A DNA stretch of 64,000 nucleotides, from positions 620,001 to 684,000 of the forward strand of contig NZ_AP025305.1 of the NCBI RefSeq assembly GCF_036492635.1. Direction: 5' to 3'. The notes under the pieces were generated by a model. That model was not told the DNA's origin and did no database searches. It saw only the letters and a list, made by a program, of their open reading frames with translations. Positions 42,929 through 51,607 of this stretch are shown in pieces. Within the stretch, counting starts at the first letter, position 1. Every line of letters begins with the position of its first letter. This stretch comes from Aureibacter tunicatorum (GTDB lineage: Bacteria > Bacteroidota > Bacteroidia > Cytophagales > Cyclobacteriaceae). The position numbers and the translations under genes are program-made.

Positions 42929-44247
42929 GGAGCATTTCAGTTTTATATTTCATTTTGCTGACTAGCCTATTGGCTACCATAGAGGGAGTGGCTCAAGGGC
43001 ACTTGTTTGCTGATGTGAAAGTCAATAAAAGGTCGGCTTATGTCGGAGAGCCAATAGAAGTCGTAGTTGGAGTCTATACCTCCACATGGTTTACCAAAGG
43101 AGTGGATTTACAGAATTTAAAAGTTGATGGAGCATTTTCTGTGTACTTTAGATCTGTGAGTATCACGCAGAATATTAAAGGGAAAAACTACGCAGGAGTG
43201 CAGTTTATTTACAATGTGTTTCCTTACGAGGATGTCCCTTTGGAAATTCCATCGCTTACCATCAAGGTGGAAACTCCTGATGAAGGAGATTACAAAGGGA
43301 AGCCTCAAGAAGTCAAGACAAGGCCTGTATCTGTGTCAGTGAAATCAATTCCCAAGGATATTGAATTTTCGGATTGGCTGGTGACATCCAGTTTGAATGT
43401 CGGAGATCGTTGGTCTAAAAATGTGCAGAAGGTTAAAGTGGGAGATGTGTTGGAGCGTTCTATAAGTCGAACTGCTCAAGGAACGATTTATCAAATGATT
43501 CCTGAAGTTGAATGGGATTCGGTAGCTGGCGTAAGTATTTATCCTGGAAGAGCCGATTTTGATACTAAGAAGACTTCCGTGGATATTAGGGGGATGAGGA
43601 CTGATAGATGTAGTTATTTGTTTGAAAAAGAAGGAACAGTGACTATTCCAGAAAAAGTTGTTTATTGGTGGAATCCCTCTCATCAAAGGCTTTATAAAAG
43701 AACCCTGAAGGCAAGAACTTTTGAAGTTGAGCCTAATCCAAATTTGGGAATGATTGCTTCTTTGAGGGATTCCTTGGCAATTGAAAATGAACAAACGGAA
43801 ATTGAAATTGAAGAACAGAAACCCGATTATAAATCAATGGCAAAAAATGGAATTTTGTATTTGATAGGTTTCGTGTTGATCGTCATTTTATTCAAATGGG
43901 TATTAATTCCTTGTGTGAAATGGATGAGAGCTAAGCATCATGCGTATGAAAATTCCGAAAAAAAGGCGTTTGAAGAGTTTTTGAAAGCGATAAAATCTGG
44001 ACAAAGAGAAGATATATGGAATAAAGCTTATGTTTGGAAGTCAAAACTTGGTGTTGCTGAAACTTCTATTGATAGTTTGATTCATGAATATGGTTCCGAT
44101 AATTTACTTCGATTGTTTAGAAATTTTGAGTCTGAGAACTCGGGAAGTTCTGAGGCAATGATTGTAGAATGGAAATTGTTGCGCAAGAAAATTTTTGAAG
44201 GCAGAAAGAAACCAGTTAAGAAGATTGATTTATGGATAAATCCATAA
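42922..44247 (+). CDS. batD: BatD-family protein
   Basis: A 441-residue protein with a signal peptide (about 1-25). A long periplasmic beta-rich region (about 28-290) contains NKRSAYVGEPIEVVVGVYT, the characteristic BatD opening, and an FIYNVFPYEDVPLEIPSLTI segment. One membrane helix (about 310-330) and a helical cytoplasmic tail follow. BatD proteins are the large periplasmic partners of BatA/BatB in MoxR-linked operons. Its start overlaps the VWA-TPR gene by seven bases. It is the last gene of the run before a hairpin and the convergent enolase gene. Confidence 0.88.
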   Translation: MVRSISVLYFILLTSLLATIEGVAQGHLFADVKVNKRSAYVGEPIEVVVGVYTSTWFTKGVDLQNLKVDGAFSVYFRSVSITQNIKGKNYAGVQFIYNVFPYEDVPLEIPSLTIKVETPDEGDYKGKPQEVKTRPVSVSVKSIPKDIEFSDWLVTSSLNVGDRWSKNVQKVKVGDVLERSISRTAQGTIYQMIPEVEWDSVAGVSIYPGRADFDTKKTSVDIRGMRTDRCSYLFEKEGTVTIPEKVVYWWNPSHQRLYKRTLKARTFEVEPNPNLGMIASLRDSLAIENEQTEIEIEEQKPDYKSMAKNGILYLIGFVLIVILFKWVLIPCVKWMRAKHHAYENSEKKAFEEFLKAIKSGQREDIWNKAYVWKSKLGVAETSIDSLIHEYGSDNLLRLFRNFESENSGSSEAMIVEWKLLRKKIFEGRKKPVKKIDLWINP

Positions 44248-44258
44248 ATTTAAGTAGC

Positions 44259-44288
44259 GAGACTCCGTGTTTATATTCACGGAGTCTC
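44259..44288. terminator. Hairpin between batD and convergent eno
   Basis: A perfect 11-bp stem (44259-44269 with 44278-44288), 8-base loop. Strong, but without a clear T run on either strand; it probably ends transcription from both sides. Confidence 0.65.
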
Positions 44289-44299
44289 AATTAGCTTAC

Positions 44300-45571
44300 T
44301 TATTTCCAACGGTATTCTGATTTGCCTGCTAATATTCTTTCAATCTCAAGCAAGCGATTGTACTTGGCAATTCTTTCTCCTCTGCAGGCAGAACCTGTTT
44401 TGAGGTGGCCACCATCCATTGCTACCGCAAAATCAGATAGAAATGTGTCTTCAGTTTCACCAGAACGGTGAGATAGAAAATACCTCCAGCCAGCTTCACG
44501 ACATAGTCGAACAGCTTGTATCGTTTCGCTGACTGTGCCAATTTGATTTAGCTTAATCAATGCTGAGTTCGCTGTGCCAAGCTCGATGCCTTTTTTAATG
44601 AATTTTGTATTGGTTACGAATATGTCGTCGCCAACGACTTCTATCTTGTCTCCAAACTTTTGAGTGAATCTTGAAAAGCCATCCCAATCTCCTTCCGACA
44701 TAGGGTCTTCCCACAATACGATAGGGTATTTGTCAAGCCATGAAGAGCTTAAATCTATTAAATCATCCGAGCTCATTTCGCCCGCTCCTGACCAAATCAT
44801 ATTATAATGATTGTCAAGATTTGGGGAGAAAGAATTCGCAGCGCTGTCAACGGCTATGGAGACATCTATACCGGGTTTATAACCAGCTTTTTCAATAGCC
44901 ATGACGATAAATTCGATAGCTTCTTCATTGCTACTGCAATTTGGGGCGAATCCACCTTCGTCGCCTACACTTGTTGCAAGCCCTTTGTCTTTTAGTATCG
45001 CCTTGAGTGTGTGAAAGATTTCCGCGACATATCGCAAGCCTTCGGCAAAGCATGGTGCTCCTAACGGCACCAACATGAATTCTTGAAAGTCCACACTGTT
45101 GTCAGCATGTTCGCCTCCGTTTAATATGTTCATGCAAGGTACTGGTATGCGACAGGCATTGCTTCCTCCAAGGTATTGGAAAAGAGGGATTCCTAGTGAC
45201 AAAGCTGAGGCCTTAGCTACAGCCATGGATACGCTAAGTATTGCATTTGCTCCCAAGTTGGATTTCGATTCGGTGCCGTCAAGTTCGTTCATGATACTGT
45301 CGATCTCCATTTGCTTGGTAGAGTTCATTCCCTTGATTTCTTTGGCAATGATATTTTCCACGTTCATGCAAGCACTTTTTACTCCTTTTCCTCCGTATCT
45401 TTCTTCATTGTCTCTGAGTTCAACAGCTTCGTTCATACCTGTGGAGGCTCCGGATGGAACTGTTGAGAAAGTCTTGGTGCCATCTTCCAGTTCGACGTAA
45501 GTTCTTACAGTAGGATTTCCGCGGGAGTCGAGCACTTCAAGCGATTCAATATTTTTGATGATGGTTTTCAT
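44300..45571 (-). CDS. eno: Enolase
   Basis: A 423-residue glycolytic enzyme converting 2-phosphoglycerate to phosphoenolpyruvate, cytoplasmic. N-terminal signature LEVLDSRGNPTVRTYV; the GASTGMNEAVELRD loop with the substrate-binding Ser-x-Gly region; VGDEGGFAPN (about residue 205); metal ligands in AVDSAAN, LWEDPM and VGDDIF; the catalytic Lys in SALIKLNQIGT; and SHRSGETED. The length is normal for bacterial enolase, slightly short. It is convergent with batD and not in an operon. The gene on its upstream side (at 45723, same strand) has its own terminator. Confidence 0.97.
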   Translation of the reverse strand: MKTIIKNIESLEVLDSRGNPTVRTYVELEDGTKTFSTVPSGASTGMNEAVELRDNEERYGGKGVKSACMNVENIIAKEIKGMNSTKQMEIDSIMNELDGTESKSNLGANAILSVSMAVAKASALSLGIPLFQYLGGSNACRIPVPCMNILNGGEHADNSVDFQEFMLVPLGAPCFAEGLRYVAEIFHTLKAILKDKGLATSVGDEGGFAPNCSSNEEAIEFIVMAIEKAGYKPGIDVSIAVDSAANSFSPNLDNHYNMIWSGAGEMSSDDLIDLSSSWLDKYPIVLWEDPMSEGDWDGFSRFTQKFGDKIEVVGDDIFVTNTKFIKKGIELGTANSALIKLNQIGTVSETIQAVRLCREAGWRYFLSHRSGETEDTFLSDFAVAMDGGHLKTGSACRGERIAKYNRLLEIERILAGKSEYRWK

Positions 45572-45654
45572 ATTGGCATGAGTATTTAAAACTGGTTAAA
45601 TAACTCTGCTGAAAAGGGAATGTTGTTGACGAGGGTATCGATTGAGGCTGTAAA

Positions 45655-45692
45655 TAAAAATGCTTTTCCAATAGCCATCAGAAAAGCACTTC
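45655..45692 (-). terminator. Terminator of the gene at 45723-46268
   Basis: Arms 45661-45667 and 45680-45687 pair over seven positions with two more pairs outside one mismatch; the minus strand continues into TTTTTATTT. It lies about 30 bases after the stop codon. Confidence 0.7.
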
Positions 45693-45722
45693 ATTTAAAA
45701 TTAATTAAAAAGTCTAAAAGCA

Positions 45723-46268
45723 TTATAGAGTGGTTTTTGTCAGTTCGTTGTTTTTATTGGATTGTGAAAAATTTTCAAAATGCCCTTTAAAGTATGCTAA
45801 AGCTTTTTTAAAACCATTTAGAGATAGTTTAGAAGATTTTTCTCCAACGACAAAATGCAATTGCTTGGAAGGCTTTAAGCATTCAATCAAAGAGTCAGTG
45901 TTTAGCTCCATTTTTTCTTTGGTATTCGCATAAAGATTTATAACAGAATAAAATTCATAGCTATTAGTCTTCATTCCTACTTGGCAGCTTCCTAAAGAAC
46001 AACCTAAATTCTCGACAAGCAGATAAGACACTGGATGATGGACATTGACATCTAATGCTAATTTGACTTTCATTCCATTTGGCCCCTCTATCGTTCTTTG
46101 CGCAAGAATTTCATTTTCAAATTCATGATCATGGATCGTCCAACCATCAGATAGTTGATAGTCATGAGATCCTGTAATAAAGAACTTGTATGCAATTGTG
46201 TATACAATATAGGAGAGGGTTATAATGATTATTAAATTGATCATGGCTATATAGGTTAAGTTGAACAT
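45723..46268 (-). CDS. Unknown single-pass membrane protein, 181 residues
   Basis: No family recognised. A hydrophobic helix spans about residues 9-30; an ATG at 46244 (residue 9) is a possible alternative start directly at the helix. The remaining 150 residues are predicted to face the other side, with LSDGWTIHDHEFENEI, RTIEGPNGMKVKLALDVNVHHPVSYLLVEN (a beta-rich stretch, quoted in part) and a helical tail. Two Cys in GCSLGSCQVG (about 90-95) could form a disulfide if the domain is periplasmic. It stands alone between the tmRNA and eno, with its own terminator. Confidence 0.6.
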   Translation of the reverse strand: MFNLTYIAMINLIIIITLSYIVYTIAYKFFITGSHDYQLSDGWTIHDHEFENEILAQRTIEGPNGMKVKLALDVNVHHPVSYLLVENLGCSLGSCQVGMKTNSYEFYSVINLYANTKEKMELNTDSLIECLKPSKQLHFVVGEKSSKLSLNGFKKALAYFKGHFENFSQSNKNNELTKTTL

Positions 46269-46486
46269 AGTGTTCTATCCGAGGCTTTGCCATCGAATCA
46301 TATCATAAGTTACTCATAATCAATGAAATGAAAAATCTGTAAAATCATCTGATAAGATGCTTTTAATCAGTTAATTAGTGGTGTTTTTTTGAAACCTTTT
46401 TTAAAATGATAATTAGGATGCATAAACTTTATTATAGCTATCAGAGTGGACCTTGTGAAGAAGATAGAGCTATATATTTCAGGCAT

Positions 46487-46518
46487 AAAAAAAGGGTCAA
46501 TCTTTTAGATTACCCTTG
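46487..46518 (-). terminator. Terminator of the tmRNA gene
   Basis: On the minus strand, AAGGGTAATCT (46517-46507) pairs with AGATTGACCCTT ending at 46493, with one bulged base, and continues into a T run. It is 40 bases past the mature 3' end. Confidence 0.8.
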
Positions 46519-46558
46519 ATTACCAATTTCTAAATTTCGCTTTAAAAAAAAACTAATG

Positions 46559-46925
46559 TGGAGCCGGTGGGTTTCGAACCCACGTCCAGATAAGGAATAA
46601 AGTATGCTTTCTACATGCTTAGGCTAAGTTTGATTTTCGAAGAACGCCATCCCCTAGCCAAGGATTCGACTTTCTCTTATTCGTTTAATTTCGCTTCTAT
46701 GCCACGAATTCATAGTCGCTAGATCCGTGAGTTGATGCCTTTGGTAGTCGGATGGACGGATCAAAGATCCGACAAAGACACATAGCTACTAATTCTAAAT
46801 TAGGCAGCTAGGGCGTAGTTATTTTCGCCAATTATAAAGTTGAGCGTCTTAGTTACGGGAATTACGCACAAAATCCCGACATGCTTACACCTCCATTACA
46901 CATACTGTCAACTCCATTCGGCCCC
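46559..46925 (-). ncRNA. ssrA: Transfer-messenger RNA (tmRNA)
   Basis: Both ends of the tRNA-like domain are visible on the minus strand. The 5' end GGGGCCG (from 46925) pairs with CGGCTCC (46566-46560), giving a 7-bp acceptor stem with one G-U. A T-arm, GTGGGTTCGAAACCCAC, lies just before the 3' arm. The discriminator is A at 46559; CCA is not encoded. The tag reading frame occupies 46829-46803 and reads GENNYALAA, followed by TAA at 46802-46800, with GGC as the resume codon. tmRNA rescues stalled ribosomes and tags the peptide for proteolysis; the ALAA end is the ClpXP signal. The total of 367 bases is usual. smpB is not in the window. Confidence 0.97.
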
Positions 46926-46943
46926 ATTAGTGTATTGGATTTG

Positions 46944-46974
46944 CGAAGGTAATATCTCTAATCCTATTTTTCAA
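46944..46974 (-). promoter_or_regulatory. Promoter of the tmRNA gene
   Basis: On the minus strand TTG (46974-46972) is followed after 20 bases by TACCTTCG (46951-46944), one mismatch from TAnnTTTG. The mature 5' end lies 18 bases further. Confidence 0.6.
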
Positions 46975-47276
46975 TAATTATTTGTTTTTTATTTCGTGTT
47001 GTACGTTAAGCATTTTAAGGAATTTTTATGCGCATAAATTTTTTTCAACCTTTTTTAGCCGAATATGTATTTTTTTTAAAAAAATAAAATTCAATAAATG
47101 GTGTGTAATTGGTTGTTTTTTAGTGATTTACGATTTATTTTTTGCTTTGAGATATAGTTTTGATAAAAATTATTTAAAAAAATCACAAAGGTGGGTTACC
47201 TTTTTAATGCGAGATGTATATACCTATACATAACACATTTATTCATACACCTGTTAGAAGTTTAGTCTGCAAAGGA

Positions 47277-47307
47277 ACCTTCAAGTTTTGAAGGTTTTTT
47301 TCTTTTT
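47277..47307 (+). terminator. Strong plus-strand terminator without an assigned gene
   Basis: AACCTTCAA (47277-47285) pairs exactly with TTGAAGGTT (47289-47297); a long T-rich run follows on the plus strand only. The gene at 47316 is on the other strand, whose side of the hairpin has no T run. Confidence 0.75.
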
Positions 47308-47315
47308 AAGCCATC

Positions 47316-48380
47316 TTATCTTATGTGGTTAATGCCAAGTGAAAAGTGCATGCTTTGATAAGCTTGGAGTGAATACGAAAAACCAAAACTAACTACTGAC
47401 ACATTAATATTGAAGCCTACATTGCCTCTCACGCTTCCTTTGTTATAGCCAACGGATACCGGATCTTGCTCAGTATATTCCAACCCATTTAATGTGTAAT
47501 TATACAGGCCTTTCATAGTCAAATCTGATTTGTAATTGTCATAGCCTACGAGAGCGAATACTTCTATGAATGAAAATTCCTTTGATGCTAAAAGTTGAGC
47601 AGTGATAGTCCAGCTGTCGACTTGAAGCAACGGATCGTCTTCATATTTGGTGTTTTGACTTTGTTCAATACCCATTTGCACCTTTCCATAGCTGAATGCG
47701 AGCACTGTGGCGATATCAACAGGCAAGGCGCCTTCTCCTGTTCCAAACCAATTGCTTGTCGAAAGTTTGAACCCTCCTCCATAGCTTATCGTTCGTATAG
47801 CTTTGTTGCCAATATTTGGAGTGAAGCGGAATAATATGTCCGTATTGGGAAGAACTCCTACAGAACCTTGTATCAATGGCATAGCGTAGAAATTCCCTCC
47901 ATTTACGCCTTTCAAGTCTATGCCATGAGGCACGCCGACTATTCCACTGGCAGGATCTATGGTTATATCGGTTCGGTTTTGAACTTGCCTGTAGAATGTT
48001 ATAGAGTCTTGCCCAGGGATTGGGTTATTGCCAGTGATGGTAGGCAAGCTTGCCGATGTCTTTCCATTGACAGTAAGCCCCACATATTGGGCGGAGTCAA
48101 AGTCGAACATACGCTCATTTTTTGGAATATAGACATTGTTCAAGATGAATTTCACTTCAAACCCGCCAGTGTTATGGGCCTTGGCGCTGGAAGTCCAAGC
48201 GCCTCCCAAGCCTGTGCCAATGGCTTCGGTGATTGAACGACCATAATTATCGAGATATACTTCTCTGCTTCTAGGGTCGAAAGGAACTATTTGGTCGATA
48301 TCTGTTCGCTGGGCGTAAGCCACAGTCTTGAGAAGAGCGAGCAAAATCAATAAAATAAATATACGAATGAAATCATGCAT
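47316..48380 (-). CDS. DUF6588-like outer membrane protein
   Basis: A 354-residue exported protein (signal peptide about 1-23, ending AYAQ). The mature part is beta-rich and Gly/Tyr/Phe-rich, with segments like GGAWTSSAKAHNTGGFEVKF, PLIQGSVGVLPNTDILFRF and the closing FSLGINHIR. The early pattern in which a Gly-rich strand is followed by A-K-x-H-x-x-G-F-x-V is what I associate with the DUF6588 family of Bacteroidota outer membrane proteins; the assignment is from memory of the family and only moderately sure. It is monocistronic. Function unknown. Confidence 0.65.
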   Translation of the reverse strand: MHDFIRIFILLILLALLKTVAYAQRTDIDQIVPFDPRSREVYLDNYGRSITEAIGTGLGGAWTSSAKAHNTGGFEVKFILNNVYIPKNERMFDFDSAQYVGLTVNGKTSASLPTITGNNPIPGQDSITFYRQVQNRTDITIDPASGIVGVPHGIDLKGVNGGNFYAMPLIQGSVGVLPNTDILFRFTPNIGNKAIRTISYGGGFKLSTSNWFGTGEGALPVDIATVLAFSYGKVQMGIEQSQNTKYEDDPLLQVDSWTITAQLLASKEFSFIEVFALVGYDNYKSDLTMKGLYNYTLNGLEYTEQDPVSVGYNKGSVRGNVGFNINVSVVSFGFSYSLQAYQSMHFSLGINHIR

Positions 48381-48576
48381 AGAATCGTCTGTATGGCATT
48401 ATATGAGCTTTTGTCATTTATAGACGCAAGCGATTTATTTATAAAAAAAATCAATGCTATATTTTGTTTGAAAATTATCTAATATTCGAAAGTATTTTGA
48501 TATTTGTAATAATCGCAAATGTGTGTTTTGCGTGAGAAAATGATCAATCAAATATTACCATAAAAAAAATCAAGCT

Positions 48577-49206
48577 ATGACATTAGTAGGAAAAAAAGCT
48601 CCATTGTTTTCAGCGCCGGCAGTAATCAACGGTGAGGAAATTGTTTCGGATTTTTCTTTAGAGCAATTCATCGGAAAGAATGAAGTAGTATTCTTCTTCT
48701 ATCCAAAAGATTTTACTTTTGTATGCCCTACGGAAATTTTAGCTTTCCAAGAGAAACTTGCTGAGTTTGAAAAAAGAGGAGTAAAAGTGATCGGTGCTTC
48801 AACTGATACTGAAGAGACTCACTTGGCGTGGTTATGCACTTCTAAAGATAACGGTGGTATCGAAGGTGTTACTTATCCTTTGGTTGCTGACGTTGCTAAG
48901 ACTATCGCTGCTAACTTCGGTGTATTGGCTGGTGATTGGGATTACACTGAAGAAGGTCAGTTGACTTTCGCTGGTGCTCCTATCGCATTCAGAGGAACTT
49001 TCCTTATTGACAAAGAAGGTGTAGTAAGACATGAGACAGTTAATGATTTCCCTCTAGGTAGAAATATCGACGAGATGATTCGTCTTGTTGATGCTTTGCA
49101 ATATGTTGAGAAGCATGGCGAAGTTTGTCCTGCAAACTGGGAAGAAGGTAAAGAAGCAATGCAAGCTACAAAAGAAGGCGTTGCTGAGTACTTGTCTAAT
49201 CACTAA
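48577..49206 (+). CDS. ahpC: Peroxiredoxin AhpC/Prx1 type
   Basis: A 209-residue typical 2-Cys peroxiredoxin that reduces hydrogen peroxide and organic peroxides in the cytoplasm. The peroxidatic Cys50 sits in FYPKDFTFVCPTEILAF and the resolving Cys184 in HGEVCPANW. The GASTDTEETHLAW segment, RGTFLID and GRNIDEMIRLVDALQ match the Prx1/AhpC subgroup. No ahpF is adjacent, so it probably uses thioredoxin as electron donor. The codon use looks somewhat different from neighbouring genes, with many GCT, GGT and GAA codons, as is usual for a highly expressed gene. A terminator follows at once. Confidence 0.96.
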   Translation: MTLVGKKAPLFSAPAVINGEEIVSDFSLEQFIGKNEVVFFFYPKDFTFVCPTEILAFQEKLAEFEKRGVKVIGASTDTEETHLAWLCTSKDNGGIEGVTYPLVADVAKTIAANFGVLAGDWDYTEEGQLTFAGAPIAFRGTFLIDKEGVVRHETVNDFPLGRNIDEMIRLVDALQYVEKHGEVCPANWEEGKEAMQATKEGVAEYLSNH

Positions 49207-49263
49207 GGGTTAGAATATTAGTATTGAAATTTATTTGCTTTAAATGAAGCGATATAAATGAAT

Positions 49264-49291
49264 AGCTCTCTGTTTTCAGAGAGCTTTTTTT
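49264..49291 (+). terminator. Terminator after ahpC
   Basis: A 9-bp stem (49264-49272 with 49277-49285), TTTT loop, followed by T residues to 49291. Confidence 0.9.
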
Positions 49292-49317
49292 ATTTTTGCG
49301 ATTCAATACGAAGAATT

Positions 49318-50574
49318 ATGCAAAAGTTTCTTTACGATATATTTATTCTCTTGCTCAAATTGGGAACGACTATAGGCTCTTTGTTCAATGCGAAGCTTAA
49401 GTTGTTTGTGAATGGAAGAGCCGGAACATTTTCAAAATTGGAGGATGCCTCATTTGACAAATCGGATCAAGTGGCTTGGTTTCATTGTGCATCATTAGGG
49501 GAGTTTGAACAAGCTAGGCCTGTTTTGGAGGCGTTCAAGGAAAAATATCCTGATTTTAAAATAGCATTGTCGTTTTTCTCTCCTTCAGGATATGAGGTTC
49601 GGAAGAATTATGACAAGGCGGATGTTGTCTTTTATTTGCCTTATGACACTAAGGCAAATGCCGTTAAGCTATTGGATATGCTTCAGCCTCGGGTAGTATT
49701 TTTTGTAAAATACGATTTTTGGTATCATGCGCTTAGAGAAGTAAATGAAAGGAATATTCCTTTAGTTTTGTTTTCCGCTATATTTAGAGAAAGCCAGCCT
49801 TTCTTTAAAAACTACGGAGGCTTGCATCGTGGCATGTTGACTTTTTTTGATGAAATTTTTGTTCAGAATGAAGATTCGAAACAGTTGCTGGAGTCTATAA
49901 ATATTAATCATGTTAAAGTTGGCGGGGATACGCGTTGCGATAGAGTGGAGCAGATTAGATTGGGAAGAAATGATATTCCTGTCATGGAGAGGTTCAAAGC
50001 TGAAGATCAATTGATGGTTGTGGGCAGCAGTTGGCCTTCGGATATTGAAGTGCTGGCTCCATTTATGAATTCAATGAAAAATAAGCCATTGAAGTTCGCT
50101 ATTGCCCCCCATAATTTGAAAGAACATGAAATAGTGGAAATGGAGAGGCTGCTGGCTGAATTGAATCCTGTAAGGTATTCTTCATGCAATGAGAAAAATG
50201 ATTTTGAAACGCATCAAGTGATTGTCATTGATAATTTTGGAATGCTTTCCAGTCTTTATGGTTATGCTGAATTAGCCTATGTAGGCGGCGCTTTTAATAA
50301 AGGACTCCATAATACATTGGAAGCTGCAGTGTTTGGTATTCCAGTATTTTGGGGAGATGACCCTACCAATGATAAATTTCAAGAAGCGAAAGATTTGCTT
50401 AAGTCTGGAGGAGGTGTTGTGATAAAAGATTCATCAGAGCTTTCTGATATTGTAAATAAAATGATTGAAAAACCTGAATTGGCCCAAAAAGCAGGGAAAG
50501 CATCCCGCGCTTATTTAGAGAAAAGCATTGGCGCCACTGATTTAGTAATGGAATATATAAATAAGAAGCTGTAA
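49318..50574 (+). CDS. waaA: 3-deoxy-D-manno-octulosonic acid (Kdo) transferase
   Basis: WaaA (KdtA) transfers Kdo from CMP-Kdo to lipid A precursors at the inner membrane. I start it at the ATG at 49318, since a frame start at 49258 would lie inside the ahpC terminator. The N-terminal helix (about 1-20) is the membrane anchor. WFHCASLGEFEQARPV carries the conserved catalytic-region Glu. FFSPSGYEVRKNYDKADVVFYLPYD and VFVKYDFWYHALRE are family hallmarks, and the C-terminal GT-B domain has VGSSWPSD, APHNLKEHE, YVGGAFNKGLHNTLEAAVFGIPVFWG in parts. The length of 418 residues is normal. It lies 3 bases before rsgA, so the two are cotranscribed. Confidence 0.95.
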   Translation: MQKFLYDIFILLLKLGTTIGSLFNAKLKLFVNGRAGTFSKLEDASFDKSDQVAWFHCASLGEFEQARPVLEAFKEKYPDFKIALSFFSPSGYEVRKNYDKADVVFYLPYDTKANAVKLLDMLQPRVVFFVKYDFWYHALREVNERNIPLVLFSAIFRESQPFFKNYGGLHRGMLTFFDEIFVQNEDSKQLLESININHVKVGGDTRCDRVEQIRLGRNDIPVMERFKAEDQLMVVGSSWPSDIEVLAPFMNSMKNKPLKFAIAPHNLKEHEIVEMERLLAELNPVRYSSCNEKNDFETHQVIVIDNFGMLSSLYGYAELAYVGGAFNKGLHNTLEAAVFGIPVFWGDDPTNDKFQEAKDLLKSGGGVVIKDSSELSDIVNKMIEKPELAQKAGKASRAYLEKSIGATDLVMEYINKKL

Positions 50575-50577
50575 GTT

Positions 50578-51513
50578 ATGTCAATGTATAAAGGACTTGT
50601 ATTGCGTTCAACTGGATCTTGGTATGATGTGAAGATGGATGATGGGCGTGTTTTGAAGTGTAGATTGAGAGGAAAGTTCAAAATCAAGGGCTTGAAAGTG
50701 ACCAACCCATTGGCGGTTGGGGACTTTGTGAAGTTTGAAATCGAAGAGAAGAACGATCAGGAATCAGGCGTGATCAAGGAGATTTTGCCAAGAGAGAATT
50801 ATTTGATCAGACAGTCTACGAGGAAAGCTCATCATGTGCATATAATCGCAGCTAATTTGGATCAAGCAGTGTTGGTCGCTACGTTGGTTATGCCTCGCAC
50901 GAGCTTTGGCTTTATTGACAGGTTTTTGGTTTCCGCTGAAGCTTATCATATTTCTACGGTTATTGCATTTAACAAAACTGATTTGTTGGAAGAAGAAGAC
51001 TTGGAGTATCAAAGGGATGTGATGAAGATGTATGAAGGGATAGGCTATGAATGCATTGAAATTTCAGCGGAAACAGGCTATAATATTGATGCGTTCGAAG
51101 CATTGCTGAAAGGAAAGAAGACGCTTTTATCAGGTCATTCAGGCGTAGGAAAATCTACTTTGATCAATAGAATAGCCCCTGAAATCGAACAAAGAACCAA
51201 TGAAATTTCAGCCTTTGCGAATAAAGGAATGCACACGACCACCTTTGCGGAGATGTTTGAAATAGAAGATGATACTTATATTATTGATACCCCTGGGATA
51301 AAAGAATTGGGTCTGGTGCATATTGAGCCAGAAGAGTTGGCAGGTTTGTTTCCTGAAATGAGAGATATGACAGGAGAATGCAGGTTTTACAATTGCAAGC
51401 ATGACAAAGAGCCCGGTTGCGTGGTGAAGCAAGCCGTGAAAGAAGGCAGAATAGCGATTCCCAGGTATGAAAGCTATTTGAGCATGTTAAATGGTGAGGA
51501 TAATAGAAAATAA
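50578..51513 (+). CDS. rsgA: Ribosome small-subunit-dependent GTPase A
   Basis: RsgA is a circularly permuted GTPase that assists late maturation of the 30S subunit. The N-terminal OB fold (about 1-70) precedes the GTPase motifs in permuted order: G4 as FNKTD, G1 as GHSGVGKSTLIN, G2 region with HTTTF and G3 as DTPGI. A C-terminal zinc knuckle follows with CRFYNCKHDKEPGC. The 311-residue length is typical. Two in-frame starts (50578 and 50584) are close together. Cytoplasmic. It follows waaA with a 3-base gap and is followed by a 94-base gap. Confidence 0.96.
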   Translation: MSMYKGLVLRSTGSWYDVKMDDGRVLKCRLRGKFKIKGLKVTNPLAVGDFVKFEIEEKNDQESGVIKEILPRENYLIRQSTRKAHHVHIIAANLDQAVLVATLVMPRTSFGFIDRFLVSAEAYHISTVIAFNKTDLLEEEDLEYQRDVMKMYEGIGYECIEISAETGYNIDAFEALLKGKKTLLSGHSGVGKSTLINRIAPEIEQRTNEISAFANKGMHTTTFAEMFEIEDDTYIIDTPGIKELGLVHIEPEELAGLFPEMRDMTGECRFYNCKHDKEPGCVVKQAVKEGRIAIPRYESYLSMLNGEDNRK

Positions 51514-51607
51514 CATTTCGGATAAAAATGAAAATAAATCATGCTTTGCGGAGAAATAATGGTTTGTTTTTTTGTTAAGCTAATAAAGTGGATAAAAATA
51601 CATTACA

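Larger units (their letters stand above)
46926..47315. other. Gap of 390 bases: tmRNA promoter and an orphan plus-strand terminator
   Basis: Besides the tmRNA promoter (46944-46974) it holds an exact TAGTTTTG element at 47155-47162, a small hairpin with T run at 47187-47205 and a strong terminator at 47277-47307, all on the plus strand, with no gene for them. A Phe-rich frame at 46982-47233 is not credible. A short RNA of about 40 or 140 bases is possible. Confidence 0.45.

Noticed and set aside
45099-45500. 133-residue plus-strand frame inside eno
   Set aside because: Antisense shadow of enolase; the enolase motifs are complete on the other strand.
46982-47233. 83-residue plus-strand frame between tmRNA and the DUF6588-like gene
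   Set aside because: Phe- and Lys-rich low-complexity composition, created by AT-rich DNA; no start context or homologous look.
49258-49317. Longer start for waaA
   Set aside because: It falls within the ahpC terminator hairpin; the ATG at 49318 fits the family.
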